Translations under genes and position numbers: made by a program
The notes under the pieces: generated by a model
Told to the model about the DNA's origin: nothing
The model's database searches: none
Seen by the model: only the letters and a program-made list of their open reading frames with translations
Shown: positions 43,399 to 52,015 of the stretch, one piece after another
Position numbering within the stretch: the stretch's first letter is position 1
Layout: every line of letters begins with the position of its first letter
Assembly: GCF_900184945.1 (NCBI RefSeq)
Contig: NZ_FXYF01000003.1
Coordinates: 372,001 to 436,000 of the forward strand
Length of the DNA: 64,000 nucleotides
Direction: 5' to 3'
Source of the DNA: Antarctobacter aquimaris
GTDB lineage: Bacteria; Pseudomonadota; Alphaproteobacteria; Rhodobacterales; Rhodobacteraceae

Positions 43399-44030
43399 CG
43401 CCCGAAAGCTACCTGGTCTACCTGGTGGCGCTGGCGGCGTTTTTCGCTACGCCGCCGGACACCAGCCAGCTACTGGTCATGTCCAACAGCCTGCGTCACG
43501 GCCTGCGGCGCAGCCTGTGGACCGTGGCCGGCGACCTGAGCGCCAACGTGGTGCAGATGACGGCGGCGGCCTTTGGCCTGGTCGCGGTTGTCGCCGCGTC
43601 GGCCAGCGCGCTGGTCTGGGTGAAATGGCTGGGCGTGGCCTACCTGGCCTGGATCGGGCTTGGCCTGATCCTGCGGGCCCCCACCGCCGACAGCCCCGGC
43701 CCGGCGCCCCTGGCGCGCCGTCAGGTGCTGTTCCGGCAGGGGCTGGTCACCTCGGCCTCCAACCCCTACGCGGTGGTCTTTTTCGGCGCGCTTTTCCCGC
43801 AATTCATCGACCCGTCCAGCGCCGTGGTTCCGCAGCTCGTGCTGCTGGGCGGGACCTACCTGGTGGTGGACGGGGCAATCCTTGTCCTTTGGGGCTATGC
43901 CGCAACCCGCCTCCTGGCGGGGCCGCTGCGCCTCACGGGGCGACGGCTGTACCAGGTGTCGGGCGGTCTGATGATCGGCGCCGCGATCCTGCTGGGCAGC
44001 CGCGATCTGGCAAAGGAGGTCACCCTGTGA
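43395..44030 (+). CDS. LysE-family transporter
   Basis: A 211-residue membrane protein with about six hydrophobic helices: 'YLVYLVALAAFFATPPDTSQ' at the N-terminus (the P-P pair is typical of LysE/RhtB), 'GLVAVVAASASALVWVKWLG', and 'YLVVDGAILVLWGYAATRLL'. LysE/RhtB proteins export amino acids and derivatives. The start is GTG 43395, overlapping the preceding stop, and the end overlaps the homocysteine S-methyltransferase start, so it is in one coupled operon. It may release glycine, sarcosine or another amine product. Confidence 0.87.
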   Translation: MTPESYLVYLVALAAFFATPPDTSQLLVMSNSLRHGLRRSLWTVAGDLSANVVQMTAAAFGLVAVVAASASALVWVKWLGVAYLAWIGLGLILRAPTADSPGPAPLARRQVLFRQGLVTSASNPYAVVFFGALFPQFIDPSSAVVPQLVLLGGTYLVVDGAILVLWGYAATRLLAGPLRLTGRRLYQVSGGLMIGAAILLGSRDLAKEVTL

Positions 44031-44953
44031 CACGCATCACCCTTCTCGACGGCGGCATGGGCCAGGAACTGGTCCGCCGCGCCGGCGACCGGCCCACGCC
44101 GCTCTGGTCCACTCAGGTCATGATCGACCACCCGGGCCTGGTGCAAAAGGTCCACGCCGACTATTTCGCCGCGGGCGCCACCATCGCCACGACGAACACC
44201 TACGCGATCCACCGCGACCGCCTGGTTCGGGCCGGGATCGCAGACCGCTTCGAGGCGCTGCACGCCGCAGCCCTGGCCGAGGCCGCCGCCGCCCGCGCCG
44301 CCCATGGCAGCGGCAAGATCGCCGGCAGCATCGGCCCGCTGGCCGCCTCCTACCGCCCCGACATCCACCCGCCCCATGCCGAGGCCATGCCGCTCTACGC
44401 CGAGGTCGCGCGCCTGCTTGCCCCCGGCACAGACCTGCTGATCTGCGAAACCGTAGCGTCGCTGGCCCATGCCCGCGCCGCGCTGGACGGCGTGCTGACC
44501 GCCGGCCTCCCGGTCTGGCTGGCGCTGACTCTCGACGACGAGGACGGCACGAAATTGCGCTCCGGCGAATCCGTGGCCGACGCGCTGCCGATCGCCCGCG
44601 ACGGCGCCGCCGCCCTGCTGGCCAATTGCTCCGCCCCCGAGGCGATGCCTGCCGCGCTGGACATCTTTGCCACAGGCGGACTGCCATATGGGGCCTATGC
44701 CAACGGTTTCACCCGGATCACCAAGGAATTCCTCGCCGACAGCCCCACGGTCGACGCCCTCAGCGCGCGCCGTGACATGGGGCCGGACATCTACGCCGGT
44801 CACGTCATGGACTGGGTCGCCAGGGGCGCCACCATCGTCGGTGGCTGCTGCGAGACGGGCCCGGCCCACATCGCCGAGATTGCCCGCCGCCTGCGCGAAA
44901 CCGGCCACGAGATCACCGCCGACCTCGGCGCGCCGCGGCAGGAACCCGCCTGA
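44027..44953 (+). CDS. Homocysteine S-methyltransferase family protein
   Basis: The 308-residue (beta/alpha)8 barrel has the zinc-binding cysteines of the family: 'ALLANCSAPEAM' near residue 200 and 'IVGGCCETGPAHI' near 265. The N-terminus 'ITLLDGGMGQELVRRAGD' carries the DGGMGxEL motif. It transfers a methyl group, from betaine, S-methylmethionine or a similar donor, to homocysteine. The GTG start at 44027 has AAAGGAGG at 44012-44019 and overlaps the LysE-type gene. Position between two demethylating dehydrogenases suggests betaine or another N-methyl donor. Confidence 0.9.
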   Translation: MTRITLLDGGMGQELVRRAGDRPTPLWSTQVMIDHPGLVQKVHADYFAAGATIATTNTYAIHRDRLVRAGIADRFEALHAAALAEAAAARAAHGSGKIAGSIGPLAASYRPDIHPPHAEAMPLYAEVARLLAPGTDLLICETVASLAHARAALDGVLTAGLPVWLALTLDDEDGTKLRSGESVADALPIARDGAAALLANCSAPEAMPAALDIFATGGLPYGAYANGFTRITKEFLADSPTVDALSARRDMGPDIYAGHVMDWVARGATIVGGCCETGPAHIAEIARRLRETGHEITADLGAPRQEPA

Positions 44954-44955
44954 TG

Positions 44956-45022
44956 CTTCTTCTCTGTCCAAATACCCCAAACCGCGCCCGCAGGGCGCGC
45001 GGATCGGACGCGGCAGCGTCCG
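44956..45022 (-). repeat. Gene-end element, copy 6, with two extra hairpins
   Basis: CTTCTTCTCTGTCCAAATAC (44956-44975) is the tail of the dispersed element in the minus orientation, opposite to the flanking plus-strand genes. Beyond it lie GCGCCC-GCA-GGGCGC and CGGACGC (45005-45011) / GCGTCCG (45016-45022) hairpins, together filling the 90-base gap between two plus-strand genes. Confidence 0.55.
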
Positions 45023-45043
45023 AAACCCATCGGAGATCCGTCC

Positions 45044-47488
45044 ATGCCCCTTCCCGCTAAGGCCCGCGTCGTCATCATCGGCGGCGGCGTCGTCGGCTGT
45101 TCCGTCGCCTACCACCTCACGAAACTCGGCTGGACCGATGTCGTCCTGCTGGAGCGCAAGCAGCTGACCTCGGGCACCACCTGGCACGCCGCCGGCCTGA
45201 TCGCCCAGCTGCGCGCCACCGCCAACATGACCCGCCTCGCGAAATACAGCCAGGAGCTCTACGGCAGCCTCGAGGGTGAGACCGGGGTGGCCACCGGCTT
45301 CAAACGGGTCGGCTCAATCACCGTGGCGCTCCACGCCGAACGGCACGAGGAGCTGCGCCGCTCCGCCGCCATGGCCCGCGCCTTCGGGGTCGAGATCGAC
45401 GAGATCGACGTGGCCGAGATCAAGGCCAAGTACCCCCACCTGAACACCGAGGACGTGGTCGGCGGCGTCTACCTGCCCAAGGACGGGCAGGGCGATCCGG
45501 CCAACATCGCGCTGGCCATGGCCAAGGGCGCCCGGATGCGCGGCGCCACCGTTGCCGAGCGCACCAGGGCCACCCATGTCACCACGCAGGGCAACCGCAT
45601 CAGCCACGTCCACTGGCAGGCCGAGGACGGCACATCGGGCAGCATCGAGGCCGACCACGTGGTCAACTGCGGCGGCATGTGGGGCCGCGAGGTGGGGCAG
45701 ATGTTGGGCACCGATGTGCCCCTGCAAGCCTGCGAACACTTCTACATCGTGTCCGAGCCGATCGCCGGGCTGACCGCGCTTCCGGTGCTGCGCGTGCCGG
45801 ATGAATGCGCCTACTACAAGGAGGATGCGGGCAAGCTGATGCTGGGCGCCTTCGAGCCGGGGGCCAAGCCCTGGGCGCTGAACGGCATCCCGAAGGACTT
45901 CGAGTTCGACCAGCTGCCCGAGGATTTCGACCACTTCGAGCCGATCCTGGAAAAGGCGGTCAACCGGATGCCGATGCTGGGGCAGGCCGGCATCCACACC
46001 TTCTTCAACGGACCGGAAAGCTTTACCCCCGACAACGCCTATTACATGGGCCTCTGCCCGGGGCGCGAGAATGTCTGGGTCGCGGCCGGCTTCAACTCCA
46101 TCGGCATCCAGTCGGCGGGCGGCGCGGGCATGGCGCTGGCGCAGTGGATGCACGACGGCGACAAGCCGTTTGATCTGGGCGACGTGGACATCGCCCGCGC
46201 GCAGGGCTTCCAGACCAACCGCAGCTACCTGGCCTCGCGCGTCTCGGAAACCCTGGGCCTGCTCTATGCCGACCACTACCCCTACCGGCAAAAGGCCACC
46301 GCGCGCGGCGTCCGCCGCTCGCCCTTCCATGACCGGCTGGCCGAACGCGGCGCGGTCTTTGGCGAGCTTTCCGGCTGGGAGCGCGCCAACTGGTACGCCC
46401 GCGAGGGGCAAGAGCGCGAATATCGCTACAGCTGGGGTCGGCAGAACTGGTTCGACAACCAGCGCGCCGAGCACATGGCGCTGCGCACCGGCGTCGGCAT
46501 GTACGACATGTCCTCCTTCGGCAAGCTGCGGGTCGAGGGGCGCGATGCCGAGGCGTTTCTCAACCACGTCTGCGGCGCGGACCTCTCGGTGCCGGTCGGC
46601 CGCATCGCCTACACGCAGTTCCTGAACGCCAGGGGCGGGATCGAGGCCGACGTCACCGTCACCCGCCTGTCCGACACCGCCTACCTTGTCGTCACCCCCG
46701 CCGCGACCCGCCGCGCCGATGAGACCTGGCTGCGCCGCCATGTGGGCGAGCGGAACGTGGTGATTACCGATGTGACCGCGGGTGAGGGCGTGCTGGCCGT
46801 CATGGGGCCGCGCGCCCGCGAGCTGATGACGGCGGTCTCACCGGATGATTTCTCGAACGACGCCAACCCCTTCGGCACCGCCCAGCGGATCGAGATCGGC
46901 ATGGGCGAGGCGCGCGTGCACCGCGTGTCCTACGTCGGCGAACTGGGGTGGGAGGTCTACGTGAGCGCCGACATGGCGCATCACGTCTTTGACACGCTCT
47001 GGCAGGCGGGTCAGGACCACGGGCTGACGCTGTGCGGGATGCACACCATGGACAGCTGCCGCGCCGAAAAGGCGTTTCGCCACTTCGGCCACGACATCAC
47101 CTGCGAGGATCACGTTCTGGAGGCGGGCCTGGGGTTCGCCGTCAAGACGTCGAAACCGGACTTCATCGGCCGCGACGCGGTGCTGCGCAAGCGCGAGGCC
47201 GGTCTCGACCGGCGCCTGGTCCAGTTCCTGCTGACGGACCCCGGCCCGCTGCTCTACCACAACGAGCCGATCCTGCGCGACGGGCAGATCGTCGGCCACC
47301 TGTCCTCCGGCGCCTACGGCCACCACCTCGGCGGGGCCATCGGCCTGGGCTACGTGCCGTGCAAGGGCGAGAGCGCCGAGCAACTGCTTGCCTCCAGCTT
47401 CGAGATCGACGTCGCCGGCACGCGGGTCCAGGCAACCGCGTCGCTGAAGCCCTTGTACGATCCGAAATCCGAGAGGGTCCGTGCATGA
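45044..47488 (+). CDS. FAD-dependent dehydrogenase-GcvT fusion (dimethylglycine/sarcosine dehydrogenase family), copy 2
   Basis: An 814-residue paralogue of the gene at 40942. FAD motif 'RVVIIGGGVVGCSVAYHLTK', flavin-site segment 'TSGTTWHAAGLIAQLRATAN' (closer to classical sarcosine/dimethylglycine dehydrogenases than copy 1, which has AGSTWHAAGNCP), and 'SAGGAGMALAQWMHDG'. The GcvT half includes 'VGMYDMSSFGKLRVEGRDAE', 'YVGELGWEVYVSADMAHHVF' and 'DSCRAEKAFRHFGHDITCED'. Likely to oxidise a related N-methylated substrate, with THF as one-carbon acceptor. It is separated from the methyltransferase gene by a hairpin-rich 90-base gap. Confidence 0.9.
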   Translation: MPLPAKARVVIIGGGVVGCSVAYHLTKLGWTDVVLLERKQLTSGTTWHAAGLIAQLRATANMTRLAKYSQELYGSLEGETGVATGFKRVGSITVALHAERHEELRRSAAMARAFGVEIDEIDVAEIKAKYPHLNTEDVVGGVYLPKDGQGDPANIALAMAKGARMRGATVAERTRATHVTTQGNRISHVHWQAEDGTSGSIEADHVVNCGGMWGREVGQMLGTDVPLQACEHFYIVSEPIAGLTALPVLRVPDECAYYKEDAGKLMLGAFEPGAKPWALNGIPKDFEFDQLPEDFDHFEPILEKAVNRMPMLGQAGIHTFFNGPESFTPDNAYYMGLCPGRENVWVAAGFNSIGIQSAGGAGMALAQWMHDGDKPFDLGDVDIARAQGFQTNRSYLASRVSETLGLLYADHYPYRQKATARGVRRSPFHDRLAERGAVFGELSGWERANWYAREGQEREYRYSWGRQNWFDNQRAEHMALRTGVGMYDMSSFGKLRVEGRDAEAFLNHVCGADLSVPVGRIAYTQFLNARGGIEADVTVTRLSDTAYLVVTPAATRRADETWLRRHVGERNVVITDVTAGEGVLAVMGPRARELMTAVSPDDFSNDANPFGTAQRIEIGMGEARVHRVSYVGELGWEVYVSADMAHHVFDTLWQAGQDHGLTLCGMHTMDSCRAEKAFRHFGHDITCEDHVLEAGLGFAVKTSKPDFIGRDAVLRKREAGLDRRLVQFLLTDPGPLLYHNEPILRDGQIVGHLSSGAYGHHLGGAIGLGYVPCKGESAEQLLASSFEIDVAGTRVQATASLKPLYDPKSERVRA

Positions 47489-47734
47489 CGCGGCCCTTTG
47501 GGGCACGGTGACGGGCAGGCCCCCGGAGTCGCCGCCGGCGTCGCGGGGACCGGCACCCCCCGGCTGGGGCCTCGTGACCATCACCTTCAAGGCGGACACG
47601 GGGCATTTCTCGGCGGTGCTGAAGGACTGCGCCTCGCACCGGCCATTCCGCACGGTCGGCGGGGCGCCGGGGAAGTAACCGGGCGCCGGGCGCGTTCTGC
47701 TTGCGGCCGGTCGCGGCCTCTGGCACCAGACGGC

Positions 47735-48379
47735 ATGTCCAGCTACAGCCCCCCCACCGGCGACATCCCGATCCTGCACGAAGACAACGACCTGCTGGTC
47801 GTCGACAAGCCCGAGGGTCTGCTGTCCGTCCCGGGCAAGGGCGAAGACCTTCAGGACTGCCTGCTGAGCAGGCTGGAGCGCGCCTTTCCCACCGTCCGGC
47901 TGGTGCACCGGCTGGATCGCGACACCTCGGGCGTGATGGTTTTTGCCCTGACGCCGCACGCGCAGCGCCACCTGGGCAACCAGTTCGAGACCCGCAAGAC
48001 GAAAAAGACCTACCTCGCCCGGCTGCACGGCCGCCTCGAACCGGCGACAGGCGAGATCGACCTGCCGCTGATCGTCGATTGGCCCAACCGACCGCGCCAG
48101 ATGGTCTGCCACGAGACGGGCAAACCCGCGCTGACCGGCTGGAAGGTGCTGAGCGCCGACGAGTCAGAGACACGCGTCCGCCTCTTCCCGCACACCGGCC
48201 GCAGCCACCAGCTGCGCGTGCACACGCTGGCCCTCGGCCACCCGATCCTGGGCGACATGCTCTACGCGCCGGACACCGCTGCGCAGTACCCGCGCATGAT
48301 GCTGCACGCCGAGGAACTGCGCCTCAGCCACCCCGAAAGCGGCAAGGGCATGAAGTTTCGCGCCCCTGCGCCGTTCTAG
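47735..48379 (+). CDS. RluA-family pseudouridine synthase
   Basis: The 214-residue enzyme converts uridine to pseudouridine in structured RNA. The catalytic Asp lies in 'RLVHRLDRDTSGVMVFAL' (HRLDxxTSG, about residues 54-71). 'LLVVDKPEGLLSVPGKG' near residue 20 and 'PHTGRSHQLRVHTLALGHPI' near 150 are the other family motifs. The short length without an S4 domain, and the GRxHQLRVH motif, fit the RluA group (23S U746 and tRNA U32), but other short members exist, so the target is not fixed. It is preceded by a 246-base gap with no convincing gene. Confidence 0.9.
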   Translation: MSSYSPPTGDIPILHEDNDLLVVDKPEGLLSVPGKGEDLQDCLLSRLERAFPTVRLVHRLDRDTSGVMVFALTPHAQRHLGNQFETRKTKKTYLARLHGRLEPATGEIDLPLIVDWPNRPRQMVCHETGKPALTGWKVLSADESETRVRLFPHTGRSHQLRVHTLALGHPILGDMLYAPDTAAQYPRMMLHAEELRLSHPESGKGMKFRAPAPF

Positions 48380-48394
48380 ACCCGGCCCGCCGCA

Positions 48395-48449
48395 TCTTTG
48401 GTCGGGAAATTTCCCGGGCGGAGGCTCGCAGAGCCGGGGGCAGCCCCCC
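48395..48449 (-). repeat. Dispersed gene-end element, copy 7
   Basis: Minus strand: GGGGGGCTGCCCCCGGCTC, GCGAGCCTCCGCCCGGGAAATTTCC and CGACCAAAGA, a diverged form of the element. It lies past the stop of the aldehyde dehydrogenase (48463) in the same orientation. Confidence 0.55.
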
Positions 48450-48462
48450 CAGCCAGCTTCGG

Positions 48463-49902
48463 TCAGTCGTTCGACCAGCCGGACACCGCCTTGACCTCGA
48501 CAAAGTCGTGGATGCCCCAGGACCCGCCCTCGCGGCCATTGCCGGACATCTTCATGCCGCCAAAGGGCGATCCGGCGCCGCGGCTCTGGCCGTTCATCTG
48601 CACCATGCCCGAGCGCAATTGCCGCGCCAGCCGGTTGCGCCGCGCGCCGTCGGCGCTCTGGACGTAGTTGGTCAGGCCGTACGGCGTGTCGTTGGCGATG
48701 CGCACCGCCTCGTCCTCGGACTCGAACTTCATGATCGACAGGACGGGGCCAAAGATCTCCTCGCGGGCGATGGTCATGTCGCTGGTCACGTCGGCAAAGA
48801 CCGTGGGCCGCACGAAGAACCCCTTGTTGAAGCCCTCCGGCCGCCCGGTGCCGCCGGCGACCAGCCGCGCGCCCTCGTCGATGCCCTTCTGGATCAGGCC
48901 CTGGATCTTGTCCCACTGGCTGGCGTTCACCACGGGGCCGATGTGGCGGCCTTCCTTGCTGGCCGGACCCACCTCGATCTTCTGCGCGATGGCGGCGGCC
49001 TCATCGACCACGCGGTCATAGACCGAGGCCTCGACCATCATGCGCGACGGCGCGTTGCAGGACTGGCCGGTGTTCTCCATCATGTGCAGCACGCCGCGCT
49101 TGACCGCCTTTTCATCGGCGTCGGCAAAGATCAGGTTGGCGCCCTTGCCGCCCAGTTCCAGGTGCACGCGCTTCAGCGTGTCGGCGGCGGCGATCGAGAT
49201 CAGCCGCCCGGCGCGGGTCGAGCCGGTAAAGCTGACCATGTCCACGTCGACGTGCCGGGACAGCTGCGAACCGACGCCCGCGCCATCGCCGTTGACCAGG
49301 TTGAACACCCCCGCCGGGGTGCCGGCGGCGTGCATGATCTCGGCAAAGATCATCGCGTCCAGCGGGCTTTCCTCGGAGGGCTTCAGCACCATGGTGTTGC
49401 CCGCCACCAGCGCCGCGCCGACCTTCAGCGTGATCTGGTTCATCGGCCAGTTCCACGGCGTGATCAGGGCGCAGACGCCCACCGCCTCGTGGATGATGCG
49501 GTCGTTCGGGGCATGGTCGCCCAGCGGTGCTTCCCAGGGAAAGGCCTTGGCCGCGGTGATGAAGTTCTTCAGGTGCCAGCCGCCCGCGCCGACCTGGTCG
49601 CGGCGGGCCATGTCGATGGGCGCGCCCATGGTCATGGACATGGCCTGGGCCAGGTCCTCGGCGCGATCGTTGTAGGCCTCCAGCACGCGCTCCAGCGCGG
49701 CGATACGTTCGCTTACCGGGGTTGCCATCCAGCCGGGCAAGGCGGCCTTGGCGGCGGCGACGGCGGCATCGGTATCGGCCTGGCCACCCAGCGAAATCAC
49801 CGCGCAGGGCTCTTCGGTCGAAGGGTCGATCACCTCGTAGGAACTGCCTTCGAGCGGCTGCACCCAGGCGCCGTTGATGTAGAATTCGCGTCTGTCGATC
49901 AT
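48463..49902 (-). CDS. NAD(P)-dependent aldehyde dehydrogenase
   Basis: The 479-residue protein is a class of the ALDH superfamily. Catalytic Glu lies in 'VHLELGGKGANLIFADAD' (about residues 236-253), nucleophilic Cys in 'NTGQSCNAPSRMMVEA' near 284, and the cofactor-binding 'FTGSTRAGRLISIAAAD' near 216. It oxidises an aldehyde to an acid; the substrate is not evident, though the nearby betaine-type cluster could produce one. ATG 49902 has GGGAGGA just upstream. The gene faces away from the peroxiredoxin gene across 192 bases that include a candidate operator. Confidence 0.92.
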   Translation of the reverse strand: MIDRREFYINGAWVQPLEGSSYEVIDPSTEEPCAVISLGGQADTDAAVAAAKAALPGWMATPVSERIAALERVLEAYNDRAEDLAQAMSMTMGAPIDMARRDQVGAGGWHLKNFITAAKAFPWEAPLGDHAPNDRIIHEAVGVCALITPWNWPMNQITLKVGAALVAGNTMVLKPSEESPLDAMIFAEIMHAAGTPAGVFNLVNGDGAGVGSQLSRHVDVDMVSFTGSTRAGRLISIAAADTLKRVHLELGGKGANLIFADADEKAVKRGVLHMMENTGQSCNAPSRMMVEASVYDRVVDEAAAIAQKIEVGPASKEGRHIGPVVNASQWDKIQGLIQKGIDEGARLVAGGTGRPEGFNKGFFVRPTVFADVTSDMTIAREEIFGPVLSIMKFESEDEAVRIANDTPYGLTNYVQSADGARRNRLARQLRSGMVQMNGQSRGAGSPFGGMKMSGNGREGGSWGIHDFVEVKAVSGWSND

Positions 49903-49951
49903 CGCGTCCTCCCGCGTTAAAGGCTCCCGCACCGCCCCGGCGAAGGAGTTT

Positions 49952-49969
49952 CCCGATTGGTCGGTCGGG
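49952..49969 (-). promoter_or_regulatory. Candidate operator upstream of the aldehyde dehydrogenase
   Basis: CCCGA (49952-49956) and TCGGG (49965-49969) flank TTGGTCGG, giving a partial inverted repeat. On the minus strand it reads CCCGACCGACCAATCGGG, similar in style to TetR-family operators. It lies 50 bases ahead of the ATG. No TetR gene is in the neighbourhood, so this is weak. Confidence 0.25.
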
Positions 49970-50094
49970 TATTTCGCGGCACTCTGTCACCCCGGCCGGA
50001 AAGGCGCAAGGCGGGCCTTTACATCATGATTTCGGAATATAACTGAAGCCCTGTAACGGGTGATCCATACCTGACTCAGAAAAGGAATATACCA

Positions 50095-50748
50095 GTGTCA
50101 CTGCGCATCAACGACGAGCTTCCAAACCTCACCGTCACCACCGACCTGGGTGAATACAAGCTGCACGACTGGATCGGCGACAGCTGGGCGATCCTGTTTT
50201 CGCACCCCAAGGATTTCACCCCCGTCTGCACCACGGAATTCGGCGCGGTCGCGCAGCTGGCCGCCGAGTGGGACAAGCGCGGCACCAAGGTGATGGGCAT
50301 CTCTGTCGACGGCGTCGAAGAGCACAAGCAGTGGAAAGGCGACATCGAAAAAACCTCGGGTTGCCCGGCGCGGTTCCCGATCATCGCGGACGAAGACCTG
50401 GCGGTGTCCAAGGCGCTCGACATGCTGCCGGCCGACGCCTACCTGCCGGACGGTCGCACGGCGGCAGACAGCGCCTCGGTCCGGTCGGTCTTCATCATCT
50501 CGCCGGACAAGAAGGTGCAGCTAATGATGACCTACCCGATGTCGGTGGGCCGCAACTTTGCCGAGGTGCTGCGCGCGCTCGACGCGTTGCAGGCCACCTG
50601 GCAGACGCCGATCGCCACCCCGGCCAACTGGACGGTGGGGCAGGACGTGATCGTCGCGCTGTCGCTGACCGACGATCAGGCGCGCGAAAAGTTCGGCAAG
50701 GTGGACGTGGTGCTGCCCTACCTGCGCACGACCGCGATGCCGGCCTGA
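50095..50748 (+). CDS. 1-Cys peroxiredoxin (Prx6 type)
   Basis: The 217-residue protein has the peroxidatic cysteine in 'FSHPKDFTPVCTTEFGAV' (C45, P-x-x-x-T/V-x-x-C) and the extended C-terminal domain of the Prx6 group ('NWTVGQDVIVALSLTDDQA', 'VDVVLPYLRTTAMP'). It reduces H2O2 and organic peroxides with a thiol donor. Another cysteine, in 'TSGCPARFP' near 90, might act as a resolving residue. Start is GTG 50095 with AAAGGA at 50081-50086. A strong terminator follows at 50773. The cytoplasm is the expected location. Confidence 0.95.
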   Translation: MSLRINDELPNLTVTTDLGEYKLHDWIGDSWAILFSHPKDFTPVCTTEFGAVAQLAAEWDKRGTKVMGISVDGVEEHKQWKGDIEKTSGCPARFPIIADEDLAVSKALDMLPADAYLPDGRTAADSASVRSVFIISPDKKVQLMMTYPMSVGRNFAEVLRALDALQATWQTPIATPANWTVGQDVIVALSLTDDQAREKFGKVDVVLPYLRTTAMPA

Positions 50749-50772
50749 CACACCGGCGGTGTTCCGAAGAAT

Positions 50773-50798
50773 GGGCGCCCCGCGCGGGCGCCCGTTTT
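50773..50798 (+). terminator. Rho-independent terminator of the peroxiredoxin gene
   Basis: GGGCGCCC (50773-50780) and GGGCGCCC (50786-50793), self-complementary, form an 8-bp stem with a CGCGC loop, followed by G and TTTT. It lies 24 bases past the stop codon. Confidence 0.85.
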
Positions 50799-50893
50799 GC
50801 ACGCGGCCCCGAAAAAAACGTGTCGCGCGCGTGACATGACCGTTTCCAGCGGCGGCGCGGCGGTCTACTCCTTGGCGCAAAGGAGTCGGGAAC

Positions 50894-51931
50894 ATGCGGG
50901 AACCCTTTCAGATCGGCACGGAAATCATCGACCCGGGCACGCGCCGCACGGTCGACCTGCCGGTGTCGGTGCTATCGGACCACACGCCGGTCACGCTGTC
51001 GGCCCACGTGGTGCACGGCAGGCGGCCGGGGCCGGTGATGTTCGTCTCGGCTGCGGTTCACGGCGACGAGGTGATCGGCGTCGAGATCGTGCGCCGCCTG
51101 CTGCGCACCGCCCCGCTGGCGCGGCTGTCGGGCACGCTGCTGGCGGTGCCGATCGTCAACTCATTCGGATTCATCAACAAATCGCGCTACCTGCCGGACC
51201 GCCGCGACCTGAACCGCAGCTTTCCGGGATCGGCCCAGGGATCGTTGGCGGCACGGCTGGCGGACCTGTTCCTGACCGAGGTCGTGTCGCGCTGCGAGGT
51301 GGGGATCGACCTGCATTCCGCGGCCGTGGGCCGCACCAACCTGCCGCAGATCCGCCTGACGCCGGGCAACCCGCGGCTGCGCGCGCTGGGCGATGCCTTT
51401 GCCGCGCCGGTCACGCTGATGTCCAAGACGCGCGACGGGTCGCTCCGGCTGGTGGCCGAGGGCGCCGGGGTCGACGTGCTGCTCTACGAGGCCGGCGAGG
51501 GGCTGCGCTTTGACGAACACGCGGCGCGGGCGGGGGTCTCGGGGATCCTGCGGGTGATGGCGCAGCTGGGCATGATCTCGGGGCGCGGCGTGCCGCGCGC
51601 GCGCGGTCAGTCGGTGATCTGCAAGCAGTCGTCCTGGGTGCGCGCGCCCTCGGGCGGACTGCTCAGGACATTGAAAAGACGCGGAGATTTTGTCCAGAAG
51701 GGGCAGGTTCTGGGGGTGGTGTCGGACCCCTTCGGCGTGCGCGAGGCCGAGGTGGTGGCCGAGGCCACGGGCATCCTGATCGGCCGGTCCGACCTGCCCA
51801 TCGTCAACGAGGGCGACGCCCTGTTCCACATCGCCGAGCCGGTGGAGCCGATGAAGGCGGCCGCCGCGGTGGGGCGATTCGAGGCGGAAATGGAAGCGCT
51901 GCCGCTGTTCGACGAGGACGAGATCATCTGA
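50894..51931 (+). CDS. Succinylglutamate desuccinylase / aspartoacylase family zinc hydrolase
   Basis: The 345-residue protein has the M14-like zinc site: 'VSAAVHGDEVIGVEIVRRLL' (HGDE near residue 57), 'RRDLNRSFPGSAQGSLAARL' (DLNRSFPG, substrate-binding, near 105) and 'VGIDLHSAAVGRTNLPQIRL' (second His near 137). The C-terminal part includes a beta domain ('VVSDPFGVREAEVVAEATGI'). Relatives remove acyl groups from N-acyl amino acids or deacylate ectoine precursors; the substrate is unknown. ATG 50894 has AAAGGAG nine bases upstream. Confidence 0.88.
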   Translation: MREPFQIGTEIIDPGTRRTVDLPVSVLSDHTPVTLSAHVVHGRRPGPVMFVSAAVHGDEVIGVEIVRRLLRTAPLARLSGTLLAVPIVNSFGFINKSRYLPDRRDLNRSFPGSAQGSLAARLADLFLTEVVSRCEVGIDLHSAAVGRTNLPQIRLTPGNPRLRALGDAFAAPVTLMSKTRDGSLRLVAEGAGVDVLLYEAGEGLRFDEHAARAGVSGILRVMAQLGMISGRGVPRARGQSVICKQSSWVRAPSGGLLRTLKRRGDFVQKGQVLGVVSDPFGVREAEVVAEATGILIGRSDLPIVNEGDALFHIAEPVEPMKAAAAVGRFEAEMEALPLFDEDEII

Positions 51932-52015
51932 CCTGGCGGCCCCGGCGGGGAAACCCGGTTGCACCGGGCGGCTGTGCTTGGCAGTGTCGCCGGCGCAACG
52001 CAGCGGAGATGAGAC

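Noticed and set aside
44954-45043. Glycine or SAM riboswitch before the second FAD-GcvT gene
   Set aside because: The gap is only 90 bases and holds the dispersed element tail plus two simple hairpins; no conserved riboswitch core is visible.
47481-47678. A 65-codon open frame after the second FAD-GcvT gene (GTG overlapping the stop)
   Set aside because: Composition and lack of any family match suggest chance, although 'GLVTITFKADTGHFSAVLKD' looks mildly protein-like. I keep the 47489-47734 gap as unassigned.
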